From: Alphaproteobacteria bacterium
GTDB lineage: Bacteria; Pseudomonadota; Alphaproteobacteria; Micropepsales; Micropepsaceae
Direction of reading: 5' to 3'
Length of the DNA: 56,319 nucleotides
Assembly: GCA_013389115.1 (NCBI GenBank)
Contig: JACADY010000042.1
Location: 1-56,319, forward strand
The position numbers and the translations under genes were made by a program. The notes under the pieces are model-generated. The model ran no database searches and was not told where the DNA came from. It saw only the letters and a list, made by a program, of their open reading frames with translations. Of the stretch, positions 44,911-53,968 are shown piece after piece (position 1 is the stretch's first letter; each line of letters starts with the position of its first letter).

Positions 44911-46208
44911 AGGCACCTTTGCGCGTCGGCATTGCGGGTTTGGGTGTCGTCGGCGGCGGCACGGTCAAGCTTCTTGCCCATGCGCGCGATCTCCTGCGCC
45001 AACGGGTCGGGCGCGAAATCGTTGTGACGGCGGTCTCGGCCCGCGATAGGGCGAAGGCGCGCGGCCTTGGATGTGAGGATGTTCCCTGGGTCGAGGACGC
45101 GGCCGATCTTGCCACAAGGAATGATGTGGATGTGGTCGCCGAACTCATCGGCGGGGAGGACGTTGCGCGGCGCGTGATCGAAGCGGCGATATCGCAGGGC
45201 AAGCATGTGGTGACGGCAAACAAGTCGCTGCTCTCCAAACACGGGACAGCGCTTGCACGCGCTGCCGAAGAGCGGGGCGTCGCGCTGGCGTTCGAGGCCG
45301 CTGTTGCGGGCGGCATCCCCATCATCAAGGCGCTTCGTGAAGGGCTCGTCGCCAATCGGGTCACGCGCGTGCAGGGCATCCTCAATGGCACCTGTAACTA
45401 CATCCTCACCCAGATGGAGGCGAGCGGGCGCAGCTTCCACGATGTGCTCGCCGAGGCCCAGGTGCTCGGCTATGCCGAGGCCGATCCGACGCTCGATGTG
45501 GGCGGGTTCGACACGGCGCATAAGCTGGCGCTGCTGACGAGCCTTGCGTTTGGGACCGAGGTCGATCTCGAAGGGGTCACCACCGAAGGGATTGAGCGGA
45601 TCACGCCGCTCGACATCGTCTTCGCGCGTGAGTTCGGGTACCGCATCAAACTGCTCGGCGTCGCTTCTGCGACGGCACGCGGCGTTGAGCAGCGCGTGCA
45701 TCCCGCGATGGTTCCGCTCGATACGCCGCTCGCCGATGTGAGCGGCGTTTTCAATGCCATCGTGACGCAGAGCGACTATGCGGGGAAGTCCGTGTTCGAG
45801 GGACGAGGCGCGGGCGAGAAGCCGACGGCGTCGGCCGTCGTCAGCGATCTCGTCGATATTGCGCGGGGCTTGCGCCTTCCGGCCTTTGTGCGACCAGCGG
45901 CCGAGCTCGAAGAGGCGAGGCGCTCGCCGACCGATGACCGCGTCGGGCCGTTCTATTTACGCTTTCAAGTGCTCGACAAGCCCGGGGTGCTCAGCATCAT
46001 CTCGCGCGGGCTGGCGCGGGGCGGCATCTCGATCGAAAGCATGATTCAGCGGGGCAGGGCGCCGGGCGAATCGGTGCCCATCGTCATGCTGACACATGAG
46101 TCGCGCGAGGGCGATCTGAAGGCGGCGCTGTCGCTTATCGCTGAGGAAGAAGTCATCATGGAGCCGCCTTGCATGATCCGGATCGAACGTTTCCAGGGCG
46201 ACAAGTGA
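44907..46208 (+). CDS. hom: Homoserine dehydrogenase
   Basis: Reduces aspartate semialdehyde to homoserine for threonine and methionine. The 433-aa protein has the NAD(P) motif [16 protein letters not shown], the catalytic block [30 protein letters not shown], and [20 protein letters not shown]. The C-terminal ACT domain ([20 protein letters not shown]) suggests threonine feedback. The start ATGA overlaps the aminotransferase stop. Confidence 0.97.
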   Translation: MKAPLRVGIAGLGVVGGGTVKLLAHARDLLRQRVGREIVVTAVSARDRAKARGLGCEDVPWVEDAADLATRNDVDVVAELIGGEDVARRVIEAAISQGKHVVTANKSLLSKHGTALARAAEERGVALAFEAAVAGGIPIIKALREGLVANRVTRVQGILNGTCNYILTQMEASGRSFHDVLAEAQVLGYAEADPTLDVGGFDTAHKLALLTSLAFGTEVDLEGVTTEGIERITPLDIVFAREFGYRIKLLGVASATARGVEQRVHPAMVPLDTPLADVSGVFNAIVTQSDYAGKSVFEGRGAGEKPTASAVVSDLVDIARGLRLPAFVRPAAELEEARRSPTDDRVGPFYLRFQVLDKPGVLSIISRGLARGGISIESMIQRGRAPGESVPIVMLTHESREGDLKAALSLIAEEEVIMEPPCMIRIERFQGDK

Positions 46209-46253
46209 GAATCGGATAGAAGCGGGGACGACCTGAACGCGAAAGGGGTCAGG

Positions 46254-47225
46254 ATGCAGACGAAATCAGTTTCACTCGAACGCACGCTCACGCTCGAGCT
46301 TGCACGTGTCACAGAGGCGGCCGCGATCTCGGCGGCGCGGCTCATCGGGCGGGGCGATGAAAAGGCCGCCGACCAGGCGGCGGTGGACGCCATGCGCCGG
46401 GCGCTCAACACGATGGACATCGATGGCACCGTCGTGATCGGGGAGGGCGAGCGCGACGAGGCGCCGATGCTCTATATCGGGGAAAAGGTCGGCACCGGAA
46501 ACGGCCCGCGCGTCGATATCGCCCTTGATCCGCTCGAGGGCACGACGCTGACGGCAAAGGCGATGCCGGGGGCGCTCGCGGTCGTTGCGATCGCGGAGGG
46601 CGGAAGCCTGCTGCATGCGCCCGATATCTATATGGACAAGATCGCGATCGGCGGCGGCTATCCTGAAGGCGTCATCAATCTCGATGCGGAACCGGGCGAC
46701 AACATCCTTTCGCTTGCCAAGGCGAAGGGCGTGAAGCCCCAGCAGATCACCGCGTGCATCCTCGACCGGCCCCGTCATGCCGATATCATCGCGAAGGTGC
46801 GCAAGGCCGGCGCGGCGGTGCGGCTCATCACCGACGGCGATATCGCTGGCGTCATCCACACCGCGGAGGCGTCGACCGGCATCGATATCTATATCGGCAC
46901 GGGCGGCGCGCCTGAAGGCGTGCTAGCGGCGGCGGCATTGCGCTGCATCGGCGGGCAGATCCAGGGGCGGCTGATCTTCAGGACGGATGACGAACGCGAG
47001 CGCGCGCATCGCATCGGGATCACCAATCTCGACCGGCTCTATCAGCGCGACGACATGGCCTCGGGCGATGTCATGTTCGCGGCGACGGGCGTCACCACGG
47101 GGTCAATGCTGCAAGGCATCAGTCTCTATGGCGAGTTCATCACCAGCGAAACCGTCGTGATGCGCTCCAAGACCGGCACGGTGCGCTGGATCAAGGCGCG
47201 GCATGTGCGCAAGTCGATGGAATGA
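46254..47225 (+). CDS. glpX: Class II fructose-1,6-bisphosphatase
   Basis: Dephosphorylates fructose-1,6-bisphosphate in gluconeogenesis. The 323-aa protein has [38 protein letters not shown] (metal site), GDIAGVIHT and [33 protein letters not shown] precedes the ATG. recJ overlaps its stop by 4 bp. The hom-glpX-recJ order is conserved in Hyphomicrobiales. Confidence 0.97.
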   Translation: MQTKSVSLERTLTLELARVTEAAAISAARLIGRGDEKAADQAAVDAMRRALNTMDIDGTVVIGEGERDEAPMLYIGEKVGTGNGPRVDIALDPLEGTTLTAKAMPGALAVVAIAEGGSLLHAPDIYMDKIAIGGGYPEGVINLDAEPGDNILSLAKAKGVKPQQITACILDRPRHADIIAKVRKAGAAVRLITDGDIAGVIHTAEASTGIDIYIGTGGAPEGVLAAAALRCIGGQIQGRLIFRTDDERERAHRIGITNLDRLYQRDDMASGDVMFAATGVTTGSMLQGISLYGEFITSETVVMRSKTGTVRWIKARHVRKSME

Positions 47226-48988
47226 GCGACGCGTTTCTGGGCGTTGATCGTTCTGCCTCCGGCCGGAAATGGCGGCTGCGACCCCTCAATGAGCGCGACG
47301 CGCTTGCCCATGCACAGCGGCTCGGCGTGCCGGAGATCATTGGGCGGCTGCTTGCGGGGCGGGGCGTCGCCCTCGATGCGGGCGCTTCGTTCCTCAATCC
47401 CACGCTGCGCGAATGTCTGCCTGATCCCTCAAGCGTTGCGGGCATGGAGGCCGGCGTCGAACGCCTGGCCGAAGGCATCACGCGGGGCGAGGCGGTCGCG
47501 GTCTTCGGCGACTACGACGTCGATGGCGCGACCTCATCGGCGCTGCTCTGGCACTATTTCAACAGTCTGGGACTTCCTTTGCGGGTCTATATCCCCGACC
47601 GGATGCGGGAGGGCTATGGACCCAATGCGGCGGCCCTGCGCCGTCTTGCGGCGGAGGGGATCAAACTATGCGTAACCGTTGATTGCGGGACGCTGGCCCA
47701 TGGTGCGCTCGCCGAGGGCGTCGGGGCGGGGCTCGAGATCATCGTCGCGGATCATCATCTGCCGGGGGCCACGCTGCCGCCTGTCTGTGCCGTCATCAAT
47801 CCCAATCGCCTCGATGACCGTTCTGGATGTGGGCAGCTTGCCGCCGTCGGCGTCACCTTCCTTCTGATCGCGGGCGTCAACCGTGCGCTGCGACGGCGCG
47901 GCTATTTCGGCGCTGGGCGGGCCGAGCCTGATCTCACGCGGTTCCTCGATCTCGTCGCGCTCGGCACCGTTTGCGATGTCGTGCCGCTCACGGGCGTCAA
48001 CCGGGCGCTCGTGACCCAGGGTCTCAAGGTGATGGCCAAAGGGGGCAACAAGGGGCTTGGCGCGCTGATGCGGGTAGCGGGCGTCAAGGCGGCGCCGCGC
48101 GCCTTCGATCTCGGTTTCCTGCTGGGACCGCGCATCAATGCGGGCGGCCGGGTGGGGCAGGCGGGGCTTGGCGTCTCGCTGCTGACGGCCATGGACGAGA
48201 CGCGCGCGGCGGAACTCGCCTTGCGCCTCGATACGCATAATCGTGAACGCCAGGCGATCGAGGCGCATGTGCTTGAGGATGCGATCGGCGATGCACAGCG
48301 GCGGGGCGTAAGGGCGGGGCTGGTCGCGGCGGCGGGTCCCGGCTTTCATCCCGGCGTCGTCGGCATCGTCGCGGCGCGTTTGAAGGAGCGGTTCGGGCTG
48401 CCCGCCTTCGTCTTTTCGCTGCAGAATGGCGAGGCCAAGGGTTCGGCCCGCTCCATCGCGGGTGTCGATGTGGGCTCGGCCGTGCACCGGCTACTTGGCG
48501 ATGGCGTCATTCTAAGCGGGGGCGGGCACGCGGCCGCCGCTGGGCTCACGGTGGCGGAAGAGCGCCTGGAGGAAACGCTCGCCCGGCTGTCGGTGGCGCT
48601 CGCGCCCGAAGTTGCCGCGGCCCAGGATGCGCGGGACGTGCTGCTCGATGGGGCGGTCAGCCCGGGGGCGGCCGATCTTGACCTCATCGAGACGCTCGGC
48701 CGGGCGGGACCCTTCGGGGCCGGAAACCCCGAGCCGCAATTCGGGCTTGCGGGGGTGCGCATCGCCTATGCCGATATCGTCGGTTCGGCGCATGTCCGGC
48801 TCACCGTCACGGGGCCGGATGGGGCGCGGCTGAAGGCGATTTCGTTCCGCTCTGCCGGCGAGGCGCTTGGCGATTTCCTTCTCAAATCAAGGGGTAAGAG
48901 CATTCACCTGGCGGGGCGCCTCACGCGGGACGACTGGTCGGGGAGCCCCCGGGCACAGCTCATCATCGAGGACGCGGCGGCGGCCTGA
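47222..48988 (+). CDS. recJ: Single-stranded-DNA-specific exonuclease RecJ
   Basis: 5'-3' single-strand exonuclease for recombination and repair, 588 aa. DHH phosphoesterase motifs are VFGDYDVDGATSSALLWHYF, TVDCGTLAHGALAEG and IIVADHHLPGA; the DHHA1 part has GGGHAAAAGLTV and SAGVDVGSAV-like RSIAGVDVGSAVHRLL. The C-terminal OB-fold RecJ_OB follows (GPFGAGNPEPQFGL). The tRNA-Glu gene lies 65 bp downstream. Confidence 0.97.
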   Translation: MSDAFLGVDRSASGRKWRLRPLNERDALAHAQRLGVPEIIGRLLAGRGVALDAGASFLNPTLRECLPDPSSVAGMEAGVERLAEGITRGEAVAVFGDYDVDGATSSALLWHYFNSLGLPLRVYIPDRMREGYGPNAAALRRLAAEGIKLCVTVDCGTLAHGALAEGVGAGLEIIVADHHLPGATLPPVCAVINPNRLDDRSGCGQLAAVGVTFLLIAGVNRALRRRGYFGAGRAEPDLTRFLDLVALGTVCDVVPLTGVNRALVTQGLKVMAKGGNKGLGALMRVAGVKAAPRAFDLGFLLGPRINAGGRVGQAGLGVSLLTAMDETRAAELALRLDTHNRERQAIEAHVLEDAIGDAQRRGVRAGLVAAAGPGFHPGVVGIVAARLKERFGLPAFVFSLQNGEAKGSARSIAGVDVGSAVHRLLGDGVILSGGGHAAAAGLTVAEERLEETLARLSVALAPEVAAAQDARDVLLDGAVSPGAADLDLIETLGRAGPFGAGNPEPQFGLAGVRIAYADIVGSAHVRLTVTGPDGARLKAISFRSAGEALGDFLLKSRGKSIHLAGRLTRDDWSGSPRAQLIIEDAAAA

Positions 48989-49052
48989 ATGCGCCGGCTT
49001 CTTCTCCTTGCCAAAGGCGCCGGCGCTCTATATCAAGCGGCGTTCCGAACCG

Positions 49053-49128
49053 GCGCCCATCGTCTAGCGGTCTAGGACGTCGCCCTTTCACGGCGAAAAC
49101 AGGGGTTCGAGTCCCCTTGGGCGCGCCA
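49053..49128 (+). tRNA. tRNA-Glu(TTC), integration site of the downstream element
   Basis: A 76-nt cloverleaf with encoded CCA. Acceptor GCGCCCA pairs with TGGGCGC, the anticodon stem-loop is TCGCC-CTTTCAC-GGCGA with anticodon TTC, and the T-arm is AGGGGTTCGAGTCCCCT. From the anticodon loop to the 3' end (49088-49128) the reverse strand encodes the C-terminus of the adjacent serine recombinase. The 3' half is the likely attachment sequence. Confidence 0.97.
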
Positions 49129-50659
49129 TCTCGCTTTTGTCACCGAAAAAATTGCCTATTGCCCTGAAAGGAAAGGACAAATTCGGTGTTCGAAGTCCTT
49201 CATTTCGGCAGTATGGCAGAGGCTCAGAAAATGCCAGTCTGAGCACCATTCTCTTCATCACCAGATCAGAGTTTCTCCAGATATTCCAAGGGTTTGATAG
49301 AAACGCGAGAGCGTGTTCGAACGACTCCTCCAGGGTGCCCTTCGGCTGCGCGATTCTTGCCGCCTGTTCCGCCATCAAAAGCTTCTCGCGCTCCAGCGTG
49401 GCGATACGCTTCTCGTAAGCCCCGATCACGGACGCGCTGCTCGCATCGACGATGCGATCCAGAAGCTGCTCGATCTGCTTCTCGGTCTGCTTGATCCCCG
49501 CTTGGAGTCCTTTGGCGGCTTGTGTCGCTTGGGCGAGCTTCATGTTCCAGGCATCCTTGAACATCGCCCGCACGAGATCGAAGAGCCGTGCTGACGGCTC
49601 GATGCGCTCCAGCAGCTTCTCGAAATCCCCTTCCAGAACGTCGCGACGGATCGACTTGCGATAACTCGCACAGCCCTTCGTCGGGCAGAGATAGTAGGGG
49701 TACTTCTCGGCCTTGCCTTGCGACCAACACGCCGTCAGCGGCTTGCTGCAATCATTGCACAGGATGAAGCCGCGCAGCGGGAAGTCCGCGTTGATGTCCT
49801 TGCGTGCCGGTGCCTTGGCGTTGCCCTTGAGGCGCGCCTGAATACGCTCGAAGGTTTCGAGCGAGATCAGCCCCTCATGGTGTCCCTTGCGCAGCCCGAT
49901 GCCCCAGTTCGGGGCTTCGATATAGCCCGCATAGACAGGGCGATTGAGGATATCCGCGACCCGCTGGTTGCGGATTTCGCCGTTCGGCAGGTCTTTCGGA
50001 AACTCCGGCTGACGCTCCAGGAAGCGCTTCACTTCCACCTGCGTTTCAAAGCGCGCGCAGGCATAGCCCTCCAGCGCCTCCTTGAGGATCGACGCCAGCG
50101 GCTCATCGCGCACCAGCATCTTGCCGTGTCCGCTCACCCGCTCATAGCGGTAGCCGATGGGAGCCTGAAACACCCAGTAGCCGCTCAGGGTCCGCGCGCG
50201 CATCCGGTTGATAGTCTGCTCGCCTTTCTTCTCGCGCTGATGCTGCGCCACGGTCGCGAGCACATACTCGACGAGACGGGAGTCGCTATCCTCGCCGAAC
50301 TCAATTGACGGGCTCAACAGAGTGCCGCCAGCCTCGGCTAGAAGCCTACGCAACTTGATGTGGGCTTCGACGCCACGCGCAAATCGGCTGATGTCATCGA
50401 TGATAACGACAGGATTATGTTTGCGGTTCTTATGAAGCCAAGCGAGCATGGCTTTCATGCCGGGACGGTCGGACAGCTTGCCGGTTACGTCGTCGGTGAA
50501 AACCCGTTCGACCTGGTACCTCCTTGAGGAAGCAAACTCCCGGCAGCGGTTTTCCTGCGACCCGAGGCCATCGCCCCGCTTCGTTTGCGCCTTGCTGGAG
50601 ACCCGGCAGTAGATCGCTGCCGGAGCCCCCGCGTCCTGAATGTCTTTACCCGGAATCAT
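49088..50659 (-). CDS. Large serine recombinase (site-specific integrase)
   Basis: Probable integrase/excisionase of the element, 523 aa. The resolvase domain (about 14-165) has the catalytic serine in IYCRVSSKAQ, with DDVTGKLSDRPGM and IDDISRFARGVEAH. A recombinase domain follows (GYWVFQAPIGYRYERV, ILNRPVYAGYIEAPN), then a zinc ribbon (ILCNDCSKPL, YLCPTKGC) and a coiled coil (about 385-445). The last residues ARPRGLEPLFSP are antisense of tRNA-Glu, and the stop lies over the anticodon loop. The ATG overlaps the stop of the next gene upstream (50656). Confidence 0.94.
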   Translation of the reverse strand: MIPGKDIQDAGAPAAIYCRVSSKAQTKRGDGLGSQENRCREFASSRRYQVERVFTDDVTGKLSDRPGMKAMLAWLHKNRKHNPVVIIDDISRFARGVEAHIKLRRLLAEAGGTLLSPSIEFGEDSDSRLVEYVLATVAQHQREKKGEQTINRMRARTLSGYWVFQAPIGYRYERVSGHGKMLVRDEPLASILKEALEGYACARFETQVEVKRFLERQPEFPKDLPNGEIRNQRVADILNRPVYAGYIEAPNWGIGLRKGHHEGLISLETFERIQARLKGNAKAPARKDINADFPLRGFILCNDCSKPLTACWSQGKAEKYPYYLCPTKGCASYRKSIRRDVLEGDFEKLLERIEPSARLFDLVRAMFKDAWNMKLAQATQAAKGLQAGIKQTEKQIEQLLDRIVDASSASVIGAYEKRIATLEREKLLMAEQAARIAQPKGTLEESFEHALAFLSNPWNIWRNSDLVMKRMVLRLAFSEPLPYCRNEGLRTPNLSFPFRAIGNFFGDKSEMARPRGLEPLFSP

Positions 50660-51000
50660 TTCACGTCCATGCCGTCCAGTTGCAGACTGCGCACGCCCTC
50701 ATGTTCGATTTGTTTGGCTTTAGAGCCAGTATTTAAGCATGTTTCCGCATACGGAGCAATTTCCACTTCGCCCTTGCCCCCAACTTGTTGGAGCGGGTGC
50801 ACCTCGAATCCAAGCTCGACGAAGGACACCACGACCGCCCAAAGCGCGCGCAGAAATTCGTCCTTTTGCGCCTCGCTCAGATCGGTGTCGTCAAGGTAGG
50901 ATTGATAGAGAGCAACATCAACCGAGAGCGTCGGCCGCGCCGACGAAGCAAATGCATCGGCTAAATTGTGCTCAGTTTGAAACTCGTTTTCGTCTTCCAT
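50656..51000 (-). CDS. Conserved hypothetical protein upstream of the recombinase
   Basis: A 114-aa acidic protein. The central block LDDTDLSEAQKDEFLRALWA, VVVSFVELGFEVHPLQQVGG is the same as in small proteins I recall beside serine recombinases of alphaproteobacterial elements. ATG 51000 (MEDENEFQTEHNLADAF) has GGAAG upstream; a frame to 51246 runs antisense through other genes and a tandem repeat. Its TGA overlaps the recombinase ATG, so the two are coupled and it may be an accessory or directionality factor. Function is unproven. Confidence 0.75.
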   Translation of the reverse strand: MEDENEFQTEHNLADAFASSARPTLSVDVALYQSYLDDTDLSEAQKDEFLRALWAVVVSFVELGFEVHPLQQVGGKGEVEIAPYAETCLNTGSKAKQIEHEGVRSLQLDGMDVK

Positions 51001-51135
51001 CGTCGTGGCTTCCACCGTGTACTGAAACGCTTCGCCACTACTTATATTGTACACGCAAATATAAGCGTGGCGCAAAAGTTCTGCGGCCTTTGCATCCTCG
51101 AAAACCCAAGCTGGAAGCGGGTTTGCGGGCAGCCC

Positions 51136-51170
51136 CGGGCACGCGCGGGCACAGGCGGGCACAGGCGGGC
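51136..51170. repeat. Tandem 10-bp GC-rich repeat
   Basis: CGGGCACGCG, CGGGCACAGG, CGGGCACAGG, CGGGC in a row, immediately downstream of the 79-aa gene on the minus strand. It is iteron-like in period, but no replication gene is visible. Confidence 0.75.
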
Positions 51171-51409
51171 TAGAACGGAACCTCATCGTCGATATCGAAG
51201 TCAGGTCCTTCCGCATCGGGCTCGCGAGGCGGCGGTTCGAACTCACCCGCCGCGTCGCGGCGTTTGACTTCAGCGATAGCGCTCAACGCGATGCCGAGAA
51301 GCCGCTCCGCATATTCATGCGGCTGCTCGAACCCCTCATGCGCTGCGAGGCACCTCAGCAACGGGCCGTAGTGCGGCCCGAGATGCACCACGAAATGTTC
51401 GTCCTTCAT
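51170..51409 (-). CDS. Hypothetical small acidic protein
   Basis: A 79-aa protein with a strong GGAGGGTGAACA ribosome site. It has an amphipathic N-terminal region (LRCLAAHEGFEQPHEYAERL, LGIALSAIAEVKRRDAAGEF) and an acidic tail (DAEGPDFDIDDEVPF). I recognise no family. It lies 3 bp after the membrane-protein gene and likely belongs to the virD4-like operon. Confidence 0.7.
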   Translation of the reverse strand: MKDEHFVVHLGPHYGPLLRCLAAHEGFEQPHEYAERLLGIALSAIAEVKRRDAAGEFEPPPREPDAEGPDFDIDDEVPF

Positions 51410-51412
51410 TGT

Positions 51413-51763
51413 TCACCCTCCAAGCAGTTTGGCGAAGTCGAGCGGGAGCACGGTCACGAGCGCACAGCTCTCGCCGTTTTTCGGCACGTCGATGCGCCGC
51501 CCCTGGAGGCCGTAGTAGGCGCACCAGGCGACGGCCCGGCAGGAGCCGGGGCCGCGCATGGCGTGGCTGCACTCGTAGTCCCAGCCGACATGCGGCGTTC
51601 CGGCGACCAGCACGAAGGCGGCAAGACCGCCGAGAACCACGGCGCGCGGGCGCATGAGCCCGGCCCGCAGTGCATGGCCGATCCGCTGGCGCAAGTGCGT
51701 CAGCGGTCCCTGATGCTTGCGGCGCGGCGGCGCGCCGCTGACTTTCACGTCAAACTCGCTCAT
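51413..51763 (-). CDS. Hypothetical single-pass membrane protein
   Basis: A 116-aa protein with basic cytoplasmic N-terminus (RRKHQGPLTHLRQRIGHALR), one membrane helix (AVVLGGLAAFVLVAGTPHVG) and a Cys-containing periplasmic domain (YECSHAMRGPGSCRAVAWCAYYG). Its start overlaps the end of the coupling-protein gene by 14 bp, so it probably works with it. I recall similar genes next to TraG in such elements but know no function. Confidence 0.72.
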   Translation of the reverse strand: MSEFDVKVSGAPPRRKHQGPLTHLRQRIGHALRAGLMRPRAVVLGGLAAFVLVAGTPHVGWDYECSHAMRGPGSCRAVAWCAYYGLQGRRIDVPKNGESCALVTVLPLDFAKLLGG

Positions 51764-53435
51764 GGCTTGCTCCCTTTCTTGCGTATTCGAGCTTCAGCAG
51801 CGGCGTGACGGCGGGGTAGCCGCCCTCGACCGGGTTCGGTGCGGCCCAGCTTCCCCACGGCGCGACGAACCAGAACGGCACGCGCTGTGCGAAGACCGGC
51901 CTCAAGCCTTTGAGCAGCAGAAGCTGCTCATGCCTTGCCATCTGCATGATCCGCTCAGGGCGCATGAGCGGCTGTCCGGCTTCAGACAGGCTCTCGCCGA
52001 CCTCATCGTCTTCCGAGCGCCCGAGATTGTAGTTGCGCGTCTTAACCGTGCGCTGGCCGAGCGCGCGGGAAAGCGTTTGCGCCAATTCATCGCTGTTGAC
52101 CGCGAAGAACTGCTTCACTTCCGATTGCGAGAGGATCGTCACCGCCGTGTGCGGACCGTAGATGCGCACCAGCTCGGCAAGCTCCTGCACGAACATCCAC
52201 ACGCGCACGCCAAGACCTGGCAGCGCGGTCAGGTTTTCCGCGAGGCCGGAGAGCCGTCCCATGTTCGCGAACTCATCGAGCAAGAACAGCACTTCGCCCT
52301 TGTCCGCCGAGCGCGCGACCGCCGTGATCGCCTGGTTGACGATCAGGCCGAGCGCCGCGCCGTGTGTGGCGATGCGATCCTGCGGGAAGGCGAGATAGAT
52401 GCTCGCCTTCCCGCCCTTGAGTTCGCCGAGCGAGACATCCGAGCCGCTGACTGCATCGGCGAGATAGCCGCCGGGCTCGAAGATATCGAGCGCCTGAACG
52501 GCTCCGGCGCGGAAGTCGCCGAACTGCTCCGGGTTGTCTTCCATCTGCACCGCGAGATCATCGCCAAGATCGGCGAGAAGCCCGCCGAGCGCGCCGGACG
52601 CGCGCATCGCTTCGACGGCGCGGGCGAGCCGTTTGGGATTGGCGATAACGCGCCACATCTCCGGCAGCGTGCAGCGCGCCGGAGCGTGCAGCGCGAGATA
52701 GAGCATCACCGCGCGCAGGATCATGCGCGAGCCTTCGCGGAAGTAGCGGTTGCGCGGGTCTTCGGGCTCGCTCAGGAGCTGGAGCGCGATCCGCTTGACC
52801 TCATCGGTGAGGCCGCGCGCGAGCCGCATGTCAGCCGCCAGATCAATCAGCCCTTGCAGCGGATTGATCCTGTGCTGCGGTAGACCGTGCAGGCCCCAGG
52901 GATTGAAGATCACGACCTTCTGGCCGAAACGCTCCCGGCGATGCGCCGCTGTCACTGCGGCCAGCTCGCCCTTGGGATCGGTGACGATCACCGAGCCCTG
53001 ATAGTGGAGCAGGTTCGGGATCACGACGTTGATCCCTTTGCCCTGGCGCGCGGGCGCGCAGGTCAGCAGATGCGCCTTGCCGGTGAAGAACAGCGGCTGG
53101 CCGTCGAGCACACCGAGATAAAGGCCTCGCGGATCGAAAAGGCCCGCTTCCGCGCATTCGTCGAGGCCCGCGAACGCGGCTTCGCCGAAAATCCCCGAAG
53201 TCTGTTCGGATTGTTTGCGCTTCTCGTTGCGCTGCCACGCCTTGTAGTACCCGACGAGAGCGTCGAGCACCGCGACGCCCGCCATGAACTTGCAGAAACC
53301 GAGATAGAGGTTATCGGCGGCGTCGAGCCCGCCGCCGACAAGCTGCGGCCAGTACGCCGCGAAGGCGTAGAACAACACGCCGACCAGCAGACTGCCGGTC
53401 GGCGAGCCGCGAACGGGCTTGTTAGCGCGGGCCAT
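51750..53435 (-). CDS. VirD4/TraG-type conjugative coupling protein
   Basis: Inner-membrane ATPase that brings DNA substrates to a type IV secretion channel, 561 aa. Two N-terminal helices (about 14-30 and 41-63) precede the ATPase. Walker A is degenerate, CAPARQGKGINVVIPNLL, and Walker B is VLFLLDEFANMG. The segments PLQGLIDLAADMRLARGLTD and VWMFVQELAELVRIYG are typical of the family. ATG 53435 is chosen because the N-terminal helix then follows; longer frames overlap the Cys-rich gene. No other type IV secretion gene is in the window. Confidence 0.93.
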   Translation of the reverse strand: MARANKPVRGSPTGSLLVGVLFYAFAAYWPQLVGGGLDAADNLYLGFCKFMAGVAVLDALVGYYKAWQRNEKRKQSEQTSGIFGEAAFAGLDECAEAGLFDPRGLYLGVLDGQPLFFTGKAHLLTCAPARQGKGINVVIPNLLHYQGSVIVTDPKGELAAVTAAHRRERFGQKVVIFNPWGLHGLPQHRINPLQGLIDLAADMRLARGLTDEVKRIALQLLSEPEDPRNRYFREGSRMILRAVMLYLALHAPARCTLPEMWRVIANPKRLARAVEAMRASGALGGLLADLGDDLAVQMEDNPEQFGDFRAGAVQALDIFEPGGYLADAVSGSDVSLGELKGGKASIYLAFPQDRIATHGAALGLIVNQAITAVARSADKGEVLFLLDEFANMGRLSGLAENLTALPGLGVRVWMFVQELAELVRIYGPHTAVTILSQSEVKQFFAVNSDELAQTLSRALGQRTVKTRNYNLGRSEDDEVGESLSEAGQPLMRPERIMQMARHEQLLLLKGLRPVFAQRVPFWFVAPWGSWAAPNPVEGGYPAVTPLLKLEYARKGASHERV

Positions 53436-53607
53436 GGCACGCGCCTTTCGAACACAGCGCGCTGCACGCGCCGAAGTGTTCGCATGTGCCGCACAAGGGG
53501 ATGCGGCGGCGGCAGGAACAGGGCTTGCGCGCCCACCAGGGACTCGAAGTCTGCTCGCAGCGCGGGCAGACTTCGTAGAAGCAGCCATTTTTCAGGATCG
53601 TTTTCAT
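53422..53607 (-). CDS. Cysteine-rich 61-aa protein, probably zinc-binding
   Basis: A 61-aa protein with ten cysteines, starting MKTILKNGCFYEVCPRCEQT. Pairs CPRC, CSC, CGTC and others (SALCSKGAC) suggest one or two zinc ribbons. Its end overlaps the start of the coupling-protein gene by 14 bp. Upstream GTTCCCG is a weak ribosome site, so the call rests on composition and on the tight overlap. Confidence 0.6.
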   Translation of the reverse strand: MKTILKNGCFYEVCPRCEQTSSPWWARKPCSCRRRIPLCGTCEHFGACSALCSKGACHGPR

Positions 53608-53640
53608 CGGGAACGTCTTTTGTTTCGGGGAATGAAAAAT

Positions 53641-53668
53641 GGGCGGGACGGCTCGCGCCGCCCCGCCC
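53641..53668 (-). terminator. Terminator of the 42-aa gene
   Basis: On the minus strand GGGCGGG pairs with CCCGCCC around a 14-nt GC-rich loop and is followed by ATTTTTCATT, a normal intrinsic terminator. It separates the 42-aa gene from the Cys-rich and virD4-like genes. Confidence 0.8.
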
Positions 53669-53680
53669 GCTGCTGTGGAC

Positions 53681-53809
53681 TTACTTGCCGTTACGACCGG
53701 CGTTCACGGCGGCGTTGATGCGCTGCGCGTCCTGCCAAGCCATACCGTTAGTAGGAACGGTACCGCCCGCCTTTCCGATGTCGTAGGCCTGCTGTGTCGA
53801 GATCGACAT
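53681..53809 (-). CDS. 42-aa small protein with strong translation signals
   Basis: A 42-aa protein, MSISTQQAYDIGKAGGTVP and onward. It is preceded by GAGGAG 8 bp before the ATG and followed 12 bp after its stop by a terminator, so the small gene is well supported. It lies in a long open frame on the same strand that is antisense to the 291-aa gene, but it has its own start. The function is unknown; size fits a toxin, antitoxin or small regulator, with no specific evidence. Confidence 0.65.
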   Translation of the reverse strand: MSISTQQAYDIGKAGGTVPTNGMAWQDAQRINAAVNAGRNGK

Positions 53810-53968
53810 TCGCGTTACTCCTCTTCGTTGCAGCGGCTGCCGTGATGACTTCCGCTGCTTGGAATGTCGGAGAAGGCGACGAGGCAAAAAACGGAGAAAC
53901 CTGCCTTCTTTGAGCGCAGGCTTCATGCAAATGTCTGCACGGATGCAGGGATTTGCAGGGGCACTGAA

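Noticed and set aside
50656..51246. Longer 196-aa start for the gene before the recombinase
   Set aside because: The extra N-terminus runs through the decanucleotide repeat and the opposite phase of the 79-aa gene; ATG 51000 has a ribosome site.
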